A DNA stretch of 39,749 nt, taken from positions 1 through 39,749 of IMG/VR virus record IMGVR_UViG_3300023179_000236; one strand, 5' to 3'. Under the pieces are notes generated by a model that was not told where the DNA came from, searched no databases, and saw nothing but the letters and a program-made list of their open reading frames with translations. This DNA is from a virus. Shown here one piece after another: positions 27,901-36,811 of the stretch (position 1 is the stretch's first letter; the number at the start of each line of letters is the position of its first letter). The translations under genes were made by a program, and so were the position numbers.

Positions 27901-29655
27901 CTTTGCAATGTTTTGAGTAGTGTTTACAGTAATTGTATTAATTGAGCGGGTTAAACCAGTTGAGAATGTTAATGCATTTTCTTTGCTATTAAACGTGTCA
28001 TAATCTGCTTTCGATATAGTCCCCGATGTAACACCTATGGTGGATGCTAGGGGTATATTTAAAGTGTGTGTTGATGTTGCGCTTGTGAAAGCAGGTGCTG
28101 TTCCTGCAGAGCCTGTAGCAAAAGTTTGAGTTGCCGCTGTTAAACCACCAAGTGATGTTATTGCTGCTGTTAAATAGGTGCTGTTGTCATAAGTAATTGT
28201 CGTTCCCGTGGCTTTAACAAAGCCAGTGCCATTTAATTGTGCTTGCTTGCCGTTAAAGGTGGACCAGTCGGCACTAGACAAAGCGCCTCTACTAGAAGCC
28301 GATGCCGTAGGCACATTAAGTGTAATAACTGGTGTTGTAGTGCCATTAGCTACCGATGAGCTTAAATCTGTGCCTGTAGTCCCAAGGGTAAGCGCCGCAA
28401 CCGATGTGACTGTGCCACCTGAACTAGGGGAGGTGTTAGTTACTGTGAAATTGGGGTAAGTACCTGTTACGCTAATCCCTGTTCCACTGGTTAATGCAAC
28501 TGTTTGGTCTGGGGCAGTGTTAGTAATGGTTATTGTGTCTGTTGTGGCGTTTGTCGTTATAGCAATCCCAGTACCATTAGCCAATGTTAAAGTGTCCGAT
28601 GTGCTATCAGCTATCACATTAGATTGACCAGAAACAGCAATAGTAGAGAATAAATTTTGGTCGCCTGTATTGGTACCACTAGTGTTTTCTATAACCGTTA
28701 ATTGGGCATCAGTTACATAACGCTTGTCTACACTAGATGCAATATCCGCTGTTGTTGCATCAGCCCCAGCAGTAACTAATCCTTTTGCATCGTAAGTAAT
28801 CTTAGTTTTAGTTGCCCCAGTTATTGCGCTATTTTTATCGACTTTATTATCAAGCCCTGTCTTAAGTAAATTAACGGTTGGATACTTTGTGGTGTCAGTG
28901 TCTATTGTTGTGTTTTCTTTATTACCTGCATTTTCAGGGGTGTAACCTAAAGCGGGTTGCTTGCCATTAAGTTGTGTCTGTATAGAGCTTGTGACCCCTT
29001 TAACATAACTAATCTCAGTTAATGAAGGATACGTTGCGGTGTTTAAAGATGTTAGCGTCTTACTTGCCCCTAGCGATAACAACGTATTGGCCGTACCGTT
29101 ATCGTAGTTCCACCCGCCGTACAGTGTGCCATTAGCACCACCACCAGAACCATAGTGTAATACAACTGTGTCGTTATTCGTGCGCAATTCACCACCAGCG
29201 CTACTTGATGCTTTTACTATTGGGGTAGTTACGCTAGTTGAAAAAGCAGGGTTGTTTATTGTGGATACTGCTGGATTGGCTGGGTCTGTATTGTCTACTG
29301 TTATATTTGTGCCACCTGTAACGCTTTCAACACCACCACCGCTGCCATTAGCCCATACAGTGTCATAATTAGCATTGCTAGCCTTTTTAAGAACTTGGCC
29401 AGTTGTGCCACCCGTAGGCACGCCTACACCAGCAATACCCTCATTTAACCCTAAAACAATGCTAGTGCTTTCAACCGCAACAATAGGATTACCACTGCTA
29501 GAGATAACAACACTGCTTGAACTAACAACGCTTGTGCTCTCAGTTTGCCCACTTTGCTCAATTACTAAAACAAAAGGACTCTCAGTAGCGGCAAAGCTCC
29601 CATTTGTGCTGTTAATAACCAGCACTTCATTAGGTTGCTCAATCTTAACGCCCAC
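24958..29655 (-). CDS. Large repetitive tail fibre / adhesin-like protein
   Basis: A 1565-aa protein, rich in Thr, Ser, Asn, Gly and Ala, with few charged residues. It contains repeated units of the kind 'ADW.TFNGKQ' (for example SSADWSTFNGKQ, TSADWNTFNGKQ, KADYDTFNSKE), each followed by a short beta stretch, as in long trimeric fibres of phages and bacterial adhesins. The middle is beta-rich, and the last 150 residues form a distinct end domain (FTIVIEG-type strands, TGCTIKGEAYLGG, FRMTFRVVNG). No S74 peptidase motif was seen. It probably binds the host surface and follows the BppU-like and assembly genes of the fibre module. Confidence 0.8.
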   Translation of the reverse strand: MGVKIEQPNEVLVINSTNGSFAATESPFVLVIEQSGQTESTSVVSSSSVVISSSGNPIVAVESTSIVLGLNEGIAGVGVPTGGTTGQVLKKASNANYDTVWANGSGGGVESVTGGTNITVDNTDPANPAVSTINNPAFSTSVTTPIVKASSSAGGELRTNNDTVVLHYGSGGGANGTLYGGWNYDNGTANTLLSLGASKTLTSLNTATYPSLTEISYVKGVTSSIQTQLNGKQPALGYTPENAGNKENTTIDTDTTKYPTVNLLKTGLDNKVDKNSAITGATKTKITYDAKGLVTAGADATTADIASSVDKRYVTDAQLTVIENTSGTNTGDQNLFSTIAVSGQSNVIADSTSDTLTLANGTGIAITTNATTDTITITNTAPDQTVALTSGTGISVTGTYPNFTVTNTSPSSGGTVTSVAALTLGTTGTDLSSSVANGTTTPVITLNVPTASASSRGALSSADWSTFNGKQAQLNGTGFVKATGTTITYDNSTYLTAAITSLGGLTAATQTFATGSAGTAPAFTSATSTHTLNIPLASTIGVTSGTISKADYDTFNSKENALTFSTGLTRSINTITVNTTQNIAKLSNLTGNGFVKTSGGDGTLSIDTNTYLTGNQTITLSGEVSGSGATAITTTVSNAAVIGKVLTGFTAGAGTVAATDTILQAFQKVVGNIAALVTGVSSVFGRTGTVVATSGDYNTSQVTENTNLYFTDERAQDAVGSILVDSSELDFTYNDATPSITASIVASSIASGKLDAGVNTSLGLANTAVQPARTISTTAPLSGGGDLSANRTLSIADAAADGTTKGAATFTASDFNATGGVVSIDYTNGQAATTSQKGFLTSADWNTFNGKQSAITFGTGVQTALGVNIGTAGSVVVNGGALGTPSSGVATNLTGTASGLTAGTVTTNANLTGVVTSVGNATSIADAALSIAKTSGLQTALDSKQASLVSGTNIKTINGSSILGTGDLAIDVGANTTLSNLGTTAINTSLLLGTSDGGALGSTTKMWSDLFLASGGVINWNNGDVVLTHSLNSLKLTGGDFRLGSGSQELTLDGAGSWSFFDGTTQQYAISPSNVTFGTTDADNSFNSFVLQSGSTNTEAFKWDSSNGVVINGQQTTFTDFRVKTTGLTHALFVDASANAIGINNSSPSANLSITGSLTYALSVTGRTQLIGALNNAPVLDVSRAMASGAMVTLTGASGLGDASGTTYMLNSARSGTNANANHLSYGLYSTVTNTGTSSYNIAGYFSASGGSVNIAGHFDQGIVSIGVARGAVNLGVPLNIKAGGLQISDSPIDALGTYLNTSLYFNGDTDQTYYAQTYAESSKGDTGTSWSINCDTGIRYTGTLGTMQINGGDYLNFSTTLGTTGYGLRNNAGVVEGKNSGGAWSPLICSDTAYASSWNGVTTQAPSKNAVYDEMELRQKGGSEVLAANFNTASTTAVSTNLTFAIAANEIYTVVIEGTASKATTATGMKLAIAAPTGCTIKGEAYLGGATLAAAPVPSLISAINTLGTTFATGIGVEVTFRMTFRVVNGVNAGSITLQGATVTSNTATIYAGTRMTYTKAISV

Positions 29656-29656
29656 A

Positions 29657-30007
29657 CTAAACCGCTCCTAGTACAGGTATTTCACCCCTAATAAAAGGTT
29701 CTAGCTTGCTATTTTTAACAGCTTTTAAATCAAACAGCAAGGCCGTCACACTTAAATTGGTCTCACTAGGGTCTAGGTCGATTGTAATAACACCACCAGC
29801 GCCACTATGTGAGCAACTCTTGTTAATTAAATAGCTTGAATCTGCTGCATTTTCTTTAGCCACTAAGGTAAACGTGTAGCCCGTTAAATCTCTTGCAGTG
29901 GCTTGCGTTTCATCAGTGTAAGCGGTCAAAGTGATATTGTAGCGCTTGTTCAGCTCCATAGGTGGTAGCGTTACTTTTGTTCTATCAAACTTTTTAACAA
30001 CAGCCAT
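29657..30007 (-). CDS. BppU-like baseplate/fibre-attachment protein
   Basis: A 116-aa beta protein: LPPMELNKRYNITLTAYTDE, then FTLVAKENAADSSYLINK, then a Gly-rich loop and LDPSETNLSVTALLFDLKAV. This resembles the N-terminal domain of BppU (phage baseplate upper protein), which links receptor-binding proteins to the tail tip and has the pattern 'T.....D..G.tf.l..........s..l...........L.......G.Y.yel'. It ends 2 bases before the fibre gene, suggesting it anchors that fibre. Confidence 0.62.
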   Translation of the reverse strand: MAVVKKFDRTKVTLPPMELNKRYNITLTAYTDETQATARDLTGYTFTLVAKENAADSSYLINKSCSHSGAGGVITIDLDPSETNLSVTALLFDLKAVKNSKLEPFIRGEIPVLGAV

Positions 30008-30009
30008 GG

Positions 30010-30576
30010 CTAACCCTCCAATGCAATATGAGAATAAGCGTCGATATCGTCGATATTGTCTAACTCATCTAAGGCCGTCTTTAACACAGGTGGCAAAGCT
30101 CTCAATAAATCCTTTTGGGCTTTAATCTCGGCTAACCCTTCCCCTGTCTCAACAGCTCTTAAAAAAGGCACATCTAACTTACTAAGTAACTGGTTTCGCT
30201 TAGCTCTCAATAATTCTAACTTAATAGCCTTAGCCTTTTCTATATCAATAGAAACCTTATCACCGTCAATAAACCAAGCATCACGGTAAACGCCGTATTT
30301 TCTTCTATCTGGTAGCTCCCAAGGGGCAATCTTGATAAAACTAAACGGTGTATCTGAACCCTTAAAGATATCAGCAGCAGCAGCCATAACATTAATTTCA
30401 TCAGCAACAACAGCTACCTTTTCGCCATTCTCACTAGTGAGTATTTCAACAGCAGGCGCTAAAATTTCAATATTGCCACTAAAAGGGTTTGTTACTACAA
30501 TCCTATAACCAGAATACTCAGGGATGGAACCATGACTAACGCCTTCAGGTAATTCAATGCCAGCGGGGTAACTCAT
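30010..30576 (-). CDS. Fibre-associated or fibre-assembly protein
   Basis: A 188-aa protein. The C-terminal half (KAKAIKLELLRAKRNQLLSK, LDVPFLRAVETG, then IKAQKDLLRALPPVL) resembles the tail fibre assembly / XkdW-type pattern 'R..rN..L...D...' in which a long helix with Arg/Leu spacing precedes a Asp-Trp-like motif. The N-terminus looks structural (beta strands, PYSGYRIVV-like). Its place between two fibre genes suits a chaperone or connector. Moderate confidence. Confidence 0.6.
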   Translation of the reverse strand: MSYPAGIELPEGVSHGSIPEYSGYRIVVTNPFSGNIEILAPAVEILTSENGEKVAVVADEINVMAAAADIFKGSDTPFSFIKIAPWELPDRRKYGVYRDAWFIDGDKVSIDIEKAKAIKLELLRAKRNQLLSKLDVPFLRAVETGEGLAEIKAQKDLLRALPPVLKTALDELDNIDDIDAYSHIALEG

Positions 30577-30577
30577 T

Positions 30578-31519
30578 TTATAAATCTCCTAAAAAGACAA
30601 CATCGGCATAATCAATATCACCCAAAGCGCCGCCGCTTAAGTTTACACAGCTAATCTCACAAGCGGTTGTTGTTGGGGCAGTTGTTGTTGTGCGCCCTAC
30701 TAGCCTTGTGGAAACATCAGAGCCAGTAACATTGTAAGATGACCCACTAACAATATAGTTAGCCGAACTAAAAGCCGTTGTAAAGTTTGCCGTGATTCTG
30801 CCAACGTTAGTATCTGTTAAGCTACTAATGCCCGAACTAATAAGGGTTGTAAATGAGCCATTATTATCACAACTAAAAGCAGCTTTAGGGTGTAAAGGGT
30901 GGAAGTGTTGCCGCCCTGGGGATACATAAACACTTGTGGAGCTGGCCGCTTCCATGTCTGCTTGACTGGCAGCGCTTAAGCTTGAGCCACTAGGGTTTTG
31001 AATTAGCATGTCCGTGCCGTCATAAGCCAGCAAATAAATGCCGCCGCTTAAAATAGCGTTAGTGCCTAGTGTTGCGCCTGAATTATCTTTAATCGTCTTA
31101 GCACTCAAACCGTTAAAAGAGATTGTTGCGCTACCCGTATTACTAAAATTAGCTTTAATTGCTACAACCTCACCCGTAGTGTAAGTTGTTCTAGCAGGGG
31201 AAAAGGCAGCAGTGTAAGCGTTTGAACTGCCCGCCGTTTGTATATAGTTTGTTGACCAGTTTTGAAACAAAGCGTTTGCAGGGCTAAAAACGTTAGTGGT
31301 GGCATTAACGTACCCCAGCAAAATGTCGTCCGTGCCGTCATACATGTACAGTTCCCACGGAGTGGCAGAGTTTTTAAGCCATACTGTGCCAGCCGCCGCA
31401 TAACTTGGCCGAGACGCACCGCTATGGGATGATAAATAGTTTGTGTTTTGGCCATTATGATTTGAGGCGTAAGTTGTCCCCGATAAAGTATCGTTTATAA
31501 CCATTGTATTTTGTGACAT
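30578..31519 (-). CDS. Tail fibre-like protein
   Basis: A 313-aa protein, Ser/Thr/Asn-rich and beta-prone. The N-terminal 60 residues describe a capsid-like repeat start (NTMVINDTLSGTTYASNHNG). The middle has the line SQADMEAASSTSVYVSPGRQ, common near the collar of short tail fibres in prophages, followed by the His-rich HFHPLHPKAAF. The C-terminal half is a beta barrel-like end. It starts right after gene J, so it probably joins the tip. Confidence 0.72.
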   Translation of the reverse strand: MSQNTMVINDTLSGTTYASNHNGQNTNYLSSHSGASRPSYAAAGTVWLKNSATPWELYMYDGTDDILLGYVNATTNVFSPANALFQNWSTNYIQTAGSSNAYTAAFSPARTTYTTGEVVAIKANFSNTGSATISFNGLSAKTIKDNSGATLGTNAILSGGIYLLAYDGTDMLIQNPSGSSLSAASQADMEAASSTSVYVSPGRQHFHPLHPKAAFSCDNNGSFTTLISSGISSLTDTNVGRITANFTTAFSSANYIVSGSSYNVTGSDVSTRLVGRTTTTAPTTTACEISCVNLSGGALGDIDYADVVFLGDL

Positions 31520-34500
31520 CTAGTTTACACTCCCATAGCCTTTAGCTATCCAGTCATAATTTCTACTAATACCTGTGCCCGCACTATTAAAGAATCTTAC
31601 TGTAAAACCTGTTCGACTTTGAGCGGTTACAGTGCAATAATCACCAGTAGCAAGGTTATTGCCGCTTATACCAATAGCAGGGGTTGCTTTAAATGCAGGG
31701 CTAAAAGTTATCGTATCACCAGCGGCGTTACTTGTTAAATTGCGATTACTTGCAACACGGTCAGGCATATCTATTGTAACACCCGCCTCACTTACAACAG
31801 GCGTTACACCATACTCATAAGAATACAACGCAAGCTTAAACCTAAACGCCCTAGCCGTATAATCGCCAACAATAAAAGCACTATACCCGCTCCATGTCGG
31901 TGAACCACTAGGATTATCGTTTGTAGTAGAGACCAGCAACGTTACACCCCAGTTAGAAACATTAGCCCCGCCCCATGAACTAACGCCACTAATAATAGGC
32001 CATGTGCCAACTGTGTTAAGCAAGTTGTCACCAGTTGCCAAGATATTTGAAGTCAAACGGCTTGTGTATACAGCCCCTAAGTCAATATAGCCAAGGCCAC
32101 TACAATCAAAATCATAATAACCAACATCAGCAAGGCCAGCCGCACCAATACCCCAAACACCAATATCACTAATTAAAGGCCAGTCACCTACAGTATCAGC
32201 ACCTGTTAATCTTAAAGCACCACTATTAACCCCTGTGTCTGTTTTAGTGCCCGCCCATGTGGGTTGCTCGGTTATGGTTTCAACTACATTAAGCCCCTCA
32301 ATAACAGCCACGTTAGAGCTAATAATAGCTTCATTAACACTATAAATGCCGCTAGTATCCACCGCCTTAATTAAGTAACTACCAACCATTGCAGGCACGG
32401 CCACGCTTTGTTGATTAGAACTAACACGGTCAACCAATAACTGACTAGCAGCCCATGACGGGCTAGCGTCCGTAGTGTACTTAATCACATAATGGCTTAA
32501 GTCTAAGTCTGCAACAGGTAGCCAACTCAAGTTTGCATTGCCACCAATAACGCTCATATTAAAACCAGTTACATCAGCAGGGGGTGACAACAAACCCGAT
32601 AAACTAAAAGAGCGGATTGCTTCAGGTGAGCGCTGGCCATTAAGCCCATTAACACCCACCACTTTTATGGTGTAATCACCCGTCAATGTGTCCAATAAAT
32701 CAATACTTGTGCCCTTGGTCTCACCTATAAGTTTATAAGTCACATCACCTGGACCAATATAACTAACCTCATAATAATTAACCCGTGCATCATCAGGTGG
32801 CAACCATGAAACAGTTACAGCGCTTTTAACGCTTGGCCCTGCCTTATAAAGAAACTCGCTATATGAGATATCACTAGCAGGCAATAAAACGCCACTTCTA
32901 AACGACGTATAAACAGGCTTAATTAACTCTAAGTTTTGCTCAATGCGTGCATACTTAGTAGGGTCATGGAATAAAGCTGTGATATCATAACGCAACTCAT
33001 CCTTTTCAACTACAGAGATAACTCTAAACTTCCTAGGCGCTAAAGCGGTGCTGGATAAAATCCACATAGCCCCATTAACAGGGGTGTCAGGTAGAGCGCT
33101 TGCAAACGTCAACACGCTAGCGCTGCCAGCACTATTGTTTAACACTCGCTCTTCTAGGCTTCCATCAGGCATGGTGATTGTGAGGGTGTAGGTTTCGAGA
33201 CTAGAGATTGTAACCGCCTTATCAATCGTTACGCTTGTTGTTGTAGCTGCTACAGCACGTCCGCCATAACGTAGTGACATATAGGCGGGGTCTGCAACAC
33301 TAATAATCTCACCTGGGCGCAAGTCTATCATATCCAAGCTGCCAACAAAATTAACGGTCTCGGTCTCACTCTTTTCGCTATCAAGTATCCAGCGCCCAAA
33401 GCGTACCGCTTGACCTTCACTTGTGCAACCAAAGGCCACCACATCAATAGGATTCCACCCATATTGATTAATAGAGTCCTTGTCTTCTACCACGGCTATA
33501 TTGAGCTTATAGTTTTCGCTAGGGTCATTCCAGCTTACAAGGGCAACTGTATGGCGTGCCTTTTTACCCGTACCAGAATAATTTAACAAGCCGCCCTCAA
33601 CGTTAGCAGGTGTAATCAACTTGGCAGGGTCACTAGGTGAATCTTGAGTACAAGTTACCGCACCACTAGCCCAATATCCCATCCCTCTAAACGAGCTTGT
33701 CACCGCACTAATAACGTTAAAAGCTTCCTCCTGCGTGTTAATAACGCCGTTAAAAGTAAAACGGGGCTCAGTGCCACCAAAGCCGTCATCTACCAACTCA
33801 TCACAGTATTGAGCAATTGAATACAAGGCAAACTTATCTACTTGTGCAGCTGTAATATGTCTACCAAGCCCCCAGCGGGGGTTGGTTAATAAGCCATAAA
33901 GTACCCATGCGGGGTTATCAGTGTAAGCCGTGGTAAACGTGCCCGTCCACACGCCTGTATAAACCCTTGTCACAGGGTTATAGTTGTCAGGTATTTGAAG
34001 CAATAAGCCCTTTACCTCGTAAGCACGGCTAGGCGCATCACTTCCAAACTTTTGCGAGTCTAGCGTGATACCCGCTAACGCACAATAAGGATAATAAGGC
34101 TTAGTGTCTATTAGCGTGGCAAAGCTTGAAAAGTATATTTCATTTTGTAGGGATGACACGGCGGCATCTGCTGTGATTCTAGTTAATCTGATATCCCATG
34201 GGCCAGTGCCTTCTAGTTCAACCCTGTAGCTTTCCTCATAAGCACCCGATTGTTTACCGCTAATGGTGATATAAGAGGGTGTTGCCTCCTCAAACTTGAT
34301 TAACGTACCGCTAACCACTTGTATTTCATAGTCATCAGGCGTTAAATCACTCACATAAAAAGAAGCACTTACTTGCTCGGTATTATCAGGCTGGCCATTA
34401 TAAGGGAATGGTTGGCTTATTTTCTGTGTTACCGTACTTGAACCCAATTGAATCCATGAGCCTGCCCCAACAGCCCTATAATTAACTTCAAAATTAGCGC

Positions 34501-35077
34501 TTTGGGTTGAACCAATAGGCCCGTTAATGTTTTTAGATAACGTAACCCTAATACCAGCCGCCACATTGCTAGTTGTTGTACCGCTTGCAATAGTTGTCCA
34601 CTCATAATTGACTGGGGCTAGCTTGTAGCTACCACCATTAGGCTTAACTTCTATCTTAAACTGTACACTTGTGCCCGTGATGTCACCCGTGGCCGTATCT
34701 TGCCTAAACAAGGCAGGTAAGCGCACCGTCACCCTTGCAGCATCAGCACTTAATTGTGTAACCGTTCTCACTACAGGGGTGGATTGCGTAACTTTAACAC
34801 CCACACCCACTTCACTTTCAATATAAGGAAAACCCTTTAGCGCATCCTGTACCGCATCACCGTTTCTGGTCTCAACGCTAACCCCTTGAAAGTTAAACGT
34901 CCCATCGGCATTTTGTAATGCTGTATCGTTCAAATAAATGCTTTGCAATCCATTAACAAGGCCACTAATTGGCCCTTCACCCAATAAATCAATAAGCCTA
35001 CCCGTTGCCCTAGACTGTAAGCTGTTTTTAGTTTCAACAGGAAGCCGTTGCGCTGGCTGTTTAGGTGCGCCGCCCAT
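31520..35077 (-). CDS. Central tail tip fibre protein (gpJ-like host specificity protein)
   Basis: A 1185-aa protein encoded after tail assembly gene I, in the place of lambda J. The N-terminus reads KNSLQSRATGRLIDLLGEGP then ISGLVNGLQSIYLNDTALQN, a line highly typical of this family. A central part has fibronectin-like repeats (for example PPADVTGFNMSVIGGNANLS) and DxW-type strands; the final 250 residues form a phage-specific receptor-binding end. It closes the tail tip and contacts the host receptor. Confidence 0.92.
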   Translation of the reverse strand: MGGAPKQPAQRLPVETKNSLQSRATGRLIDLLGEGPISGLVNGLQSIYLNDTALQNADGTFNFQGVSVETRNGDAVQDALKGFPYIESEVGVGVKVTQSTPVVRTVTQLSADAARVTVRLPALFRQDTATGDITGTSVQFKIEVKPNGGSYKLAPVNYEWTTIASGTTTSNVAAGIRVTLSKNINGPIGSTQSANFEVNYRAVGAGSWIQLGSSTVTQKISQPFPYNGQPDNTEQVSASFYVSDLTPDDYEIQVVSGTLIKFEEATPSYITISGKQSGAYEESYRVELEGTGPWDIRLTRITADAAVSSLQNEIYFSSFATLIDTKPYYPYCALAGITLDSQKFGSDAPSRAYEVKGLLLQIPDNYNPVTRVYTGVWTGTFTTAYTDNPAWVLYGLLTNPRWGLGRHITAAQVDKFALYSIAQYCDELVDDGFGGTEPRFTFNGVINTQEEAFNVISAVTSSFRGMGYWASGAVTCTQDSPSDPAKLITPANVEGGLLNYSGTGKKARHTVALVSWNDPSENYKLNIAVVEDKDSINQYGWNPIDVVAFGCTSEGQAVRFGRWILDSEKSETETVNFVGSLDMIDLRPGEIISVADPAYMSLRYGGRAVAATTTSVTIDKAVTISSLETYTLTITMPDGSLEERVLNNSAGSASVLTFASALPDTPVNGAMWILSSTALAPRKFRVISVVEKDELRYDITALFHDPTKYARIEQNLELIKPVYTSFRSGVLLPASDISYSEFLYKAGPSVKSAVTVSWLPPDDARVNYYEVSYIGPGDVTYKLIGETKGTSIDLLDTLTGDYTIKVVGVNGLNGQRSPEAIRSFSLSGLLSPPADVTGFNMSVIGGNANLSWLPVADLDLSHYVIKYTTDASPSWAASQLLVDRVSSNQQSVAVPAMVGSYLIKAVDTSGIYSVNEAIISSNVAVIEGLNVVETITEQPTWAGTKTDTGVNSGALRLTGADTVGDWPLISDIGVWGIGAAGLADVGYYDFDCSGLGYIDLGAVYTSRLTSNILATGDNLLNTVGTWPIISGVSSWGGANVSNWGVTLLVSTTNDNPSGSPTWSGYSAFIVGDYTARAFRFKLALYSYEYGVTPVVSEAGVTIDMPDRVASNRNLTSNAAGDTITFSPAFKATPAIGISGNNLATGDYCTVTAQSRTGFTVRFFNSAGTGISRNYDWIAKGYGSVN

Positions 35078-35079
35078 GC

Positions 35080-35718
35080 TTAAATCCTCTCAGCCGCTAC
35101 ACCAGCACTAGCAACAACTGAACCCACACGCATACGGCCAAAAATTAAAGGGATAGGGCCACCTTGGGCATTAGTGTTAATAGCCCCATTAAACAGAAAG
35201 CTTTGCCGTTGGTCAGCTTCAGGCCTGCCCGTGTATGAATCCACTTTTAAAGACGGTGTTAGCAACCCAGCTACCCCGCTTAATGCAGTGGCTAAACCAA
35301 TTGCAGCAATAGCACCATAAGTAATCCCAACGCTGCCAACACTAAAAGCTGTTACCCCTAAACCACTAATTCCAATAGTACCAGCAGCGCCACCGAAATA
35401 AATACCAGCCGCAACCAAAGCAACACCAATAACAATTTTAGCAATTTTGCCACCTTTACCACCTCGTCCTATCAATGCAGGCTCTAAGTGCATTTCGTTC
35501 TTACTACCAAACAATAAGCCTAATTCATTCTCATCTAAAGATGTTTCTGGCTTACGTTCGCCACGGTACACATGCCAATTGCCGTCACTAATAATCTGTC
35601 TAAAGCCTTGTAATTGGTGCAAAAGCCCACTCATAGCCATGGCGGGTGTCTCAACATCAAAACTAAAGCTTTCGCCAAACTTCTCTTTTAAAATGCCATA
35701 CAGGTAAACAGTTATCAT
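35080..35718 (-). CDS. Tail tip assembly protein I-like
   Basis: A 212-aa protein with an N-terminal ubiquitin-like beta-grasp start (ITVYLYGILKEKFGESFSFD), then AMSGLLHQLQGFRQII as in lambda gpI. The middle has two Gly/Ala/Ile-rich hydrophobic segments (about 95-160), and the C-terminus reads QGGPIPLIFGRMRVGSVVAS, a common match in lambda tail assembly I proteins. It works with the K-like protein in tip assembly. It overlaps that gene by 4 bases. Confidence 0.85.
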   Translation of the reverse strand: MITVYLYGILKEKFGESFSFDVETPAMAMSGLLHQLQGFRQIISDGNWHVYRGERKPETSLDENELGLLFGSKNEMHLEPALIGRGGKGGKIAKIVIGVALVAAGIYFGGAAGTIGISGLGVTAFSVGSVGITYGAIAAIGLATALSGVAGLLTPSLKVDSYTGRPEADQRQSFLFNGAINTNAQGGPIPLIFGRMRVGSVVASAGVAAERI

Positions 35719-36437
35719 TGTAAAGGCTCCCTATATCTAGCATAACACGCCATAAATGGCGCATAACGGTGAGCGCCTTCAATCCTGCTTAGCTGTAAGT
35801 CTAAGTGGTGTAATATCTTGCCGTCGCCGATATAAATACCAGCGTGATTAACCACATCAGAGCGAATCCGCATAAAAATTAAATCACCCTCTATAGGTTG
35901 CTCGCTTGTTTCAATCAACTTAAAGCCCTGTCTATCAAGGTTAGCCATGTAATGGTCTTGGTTAGCCCTATAAAAATCTTTTGAGCGGGGTTGCTCATCC
36001 AGTTCAATCTTGTAAGTGTGTCTGTAATAATCTTTAATCAATGCGAAGCAATCACCCTTGCCGTCTGTGCCAGTTGGCCCCCAACGGTATGGCCTGCCAA
36101 TAAATGGCGGTGACGGTACACCATTGCCCCAATAAAACAAATCTTCTCGTCCGTCATCATCTAGCACGCATAAGCCCCAAGGGATATTGCTATTAATCTG
36201 GCCAAGCATATCGGCCTCACTTGGGTAATCATTATTGCCATTGCCTTCAATAATGGGGTGGCTATGCACTAAAGCTAGTAATTCAACATCGGGCCAATCG
36301 ACATCAAACGAGTAAGCCTTATCAATGGCCTTATTCTCAATAGGCAGTAGCCCGCTTGCCGTAATCCCAATAACCCCCTCATTAGGATATACACCCTTTA
36401 GATAATCTATAATGCCTTGCCTGTATTGCTCAAACAA
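35715..36437 (-). CDS. Tail tip protein K-like, JAB protease plus NlpC/P60 peptidase
   Basis: A 240-aa protein with two enzyme domains, as in lambda gpK. N-terminal MPN/JAB domain: HSHP (H58, H60), then S73 and D76, the zinc site of JAMM proteases. C-terminal NlpC/P60 domain: GDCFALIKDYY (C130) and VNHAGIYIG (H198), typical of the Cys/His pair. It may trim a tail protein and cut peptidoglycan. Start TTG at 36437 with AGGAG 9 bases upstream. Confidence 0.92.
   Translation of the reverse strand: MFEQYRQGIIDYLKGVYPNEGVIGITASGLLPIENKAIDKAYSFDVDWPDVELLALVHSHPIIEGNGNNDYPSEADMLGQINSNIPWGLCVLDDDGREDLFYWGNGVPSPPFIGRPYRWGPTGTDGKGDCFALIKDYYRHTYKIELDEQPRSKDFYRANQDHYMANLDRQGFKLIETSEQPIEGDLIFMRIRSDVVNHAGIYIGDGKILHHLDLQLSRIEGAHRYAPFMACYARYREPLQ
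36408..36413 (+). promoter_or_regulatory. Possible -10 box for the plus-strand insert gene
   Basis: A perfect TATAAT on the plus strand, 38 bases before the insert gene start. No convincing -35 is found at the usual distance, so activity is uncertain. It lies inside the start of the K-like gene. Confidence 0.35.
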
Positions 36438-36451
36438 ATTAAACTACTCCT

Positions 36452-36811
36452 ATGAATATCTACCTAGACAAGTTTATGAGCCCACAGGCTATTGATGCCT
36501 TCAACGTTCATTATAATGGCTTAAAGCTGTTTGTTAAACCTAAAAACATTAAAGAACACTTAGCCTTGCTATTAGTGGCTGGTGAGCTTTATTACACCAA
36601 GATTAGCGATATTCAAACAGAAAATAACATGCAGGGCCAAGCCAAAATGAAACTTCTCATTGAAGCCACTGCCCTAATGGCTTACATTCATGGTTCTATC
36701 GCCACCTATGCAGAATCTAAAACAAACTGCGGTATAACACCTAGCTACGATTCAATAGATAGAGAGTTGAGAGAGCTTTACAACAAGCTAACTGTTAATA
36801 AAATTAGCTAG
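36452..36811 (+). CDS. Unknown protein on the opposite strand inside the tail-tip operon
   Basis: A 119-aa, mostly helical protein (MNIYLDKFMSPQAIDAFNVH, IKEHLALLLVAGELYYTKI, LRELYNKLTVNKIS). It fills the whole gap between the L- and K-like genes and points against them, overlapping the L stop by 8 bases. The minus strand has no long frame here, so the gap exists because of this gene. Its codon use looks normal, but no ribosome site is visible. By place and orientation it is a candidate cargo (moron) gene; function unknown. Confidence 0.68.
   Translation: MNIYLDKFMSPQAIDAFNVHYNGLKLFVKPKNIKEHLALLLVAGELYYTKISDIQTENNMQGQAKMKLLIEATALMAYIHGSIATYAESKTNCGITPSYDSIDRELRELYNKLTVNKIS

Noticed and set aside
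24958-29655. Fibre repeats considered as the target of a diversity-generating retroelement
   Set aside because: No reverse transcriptase and no template/variable repeat pair were seen.
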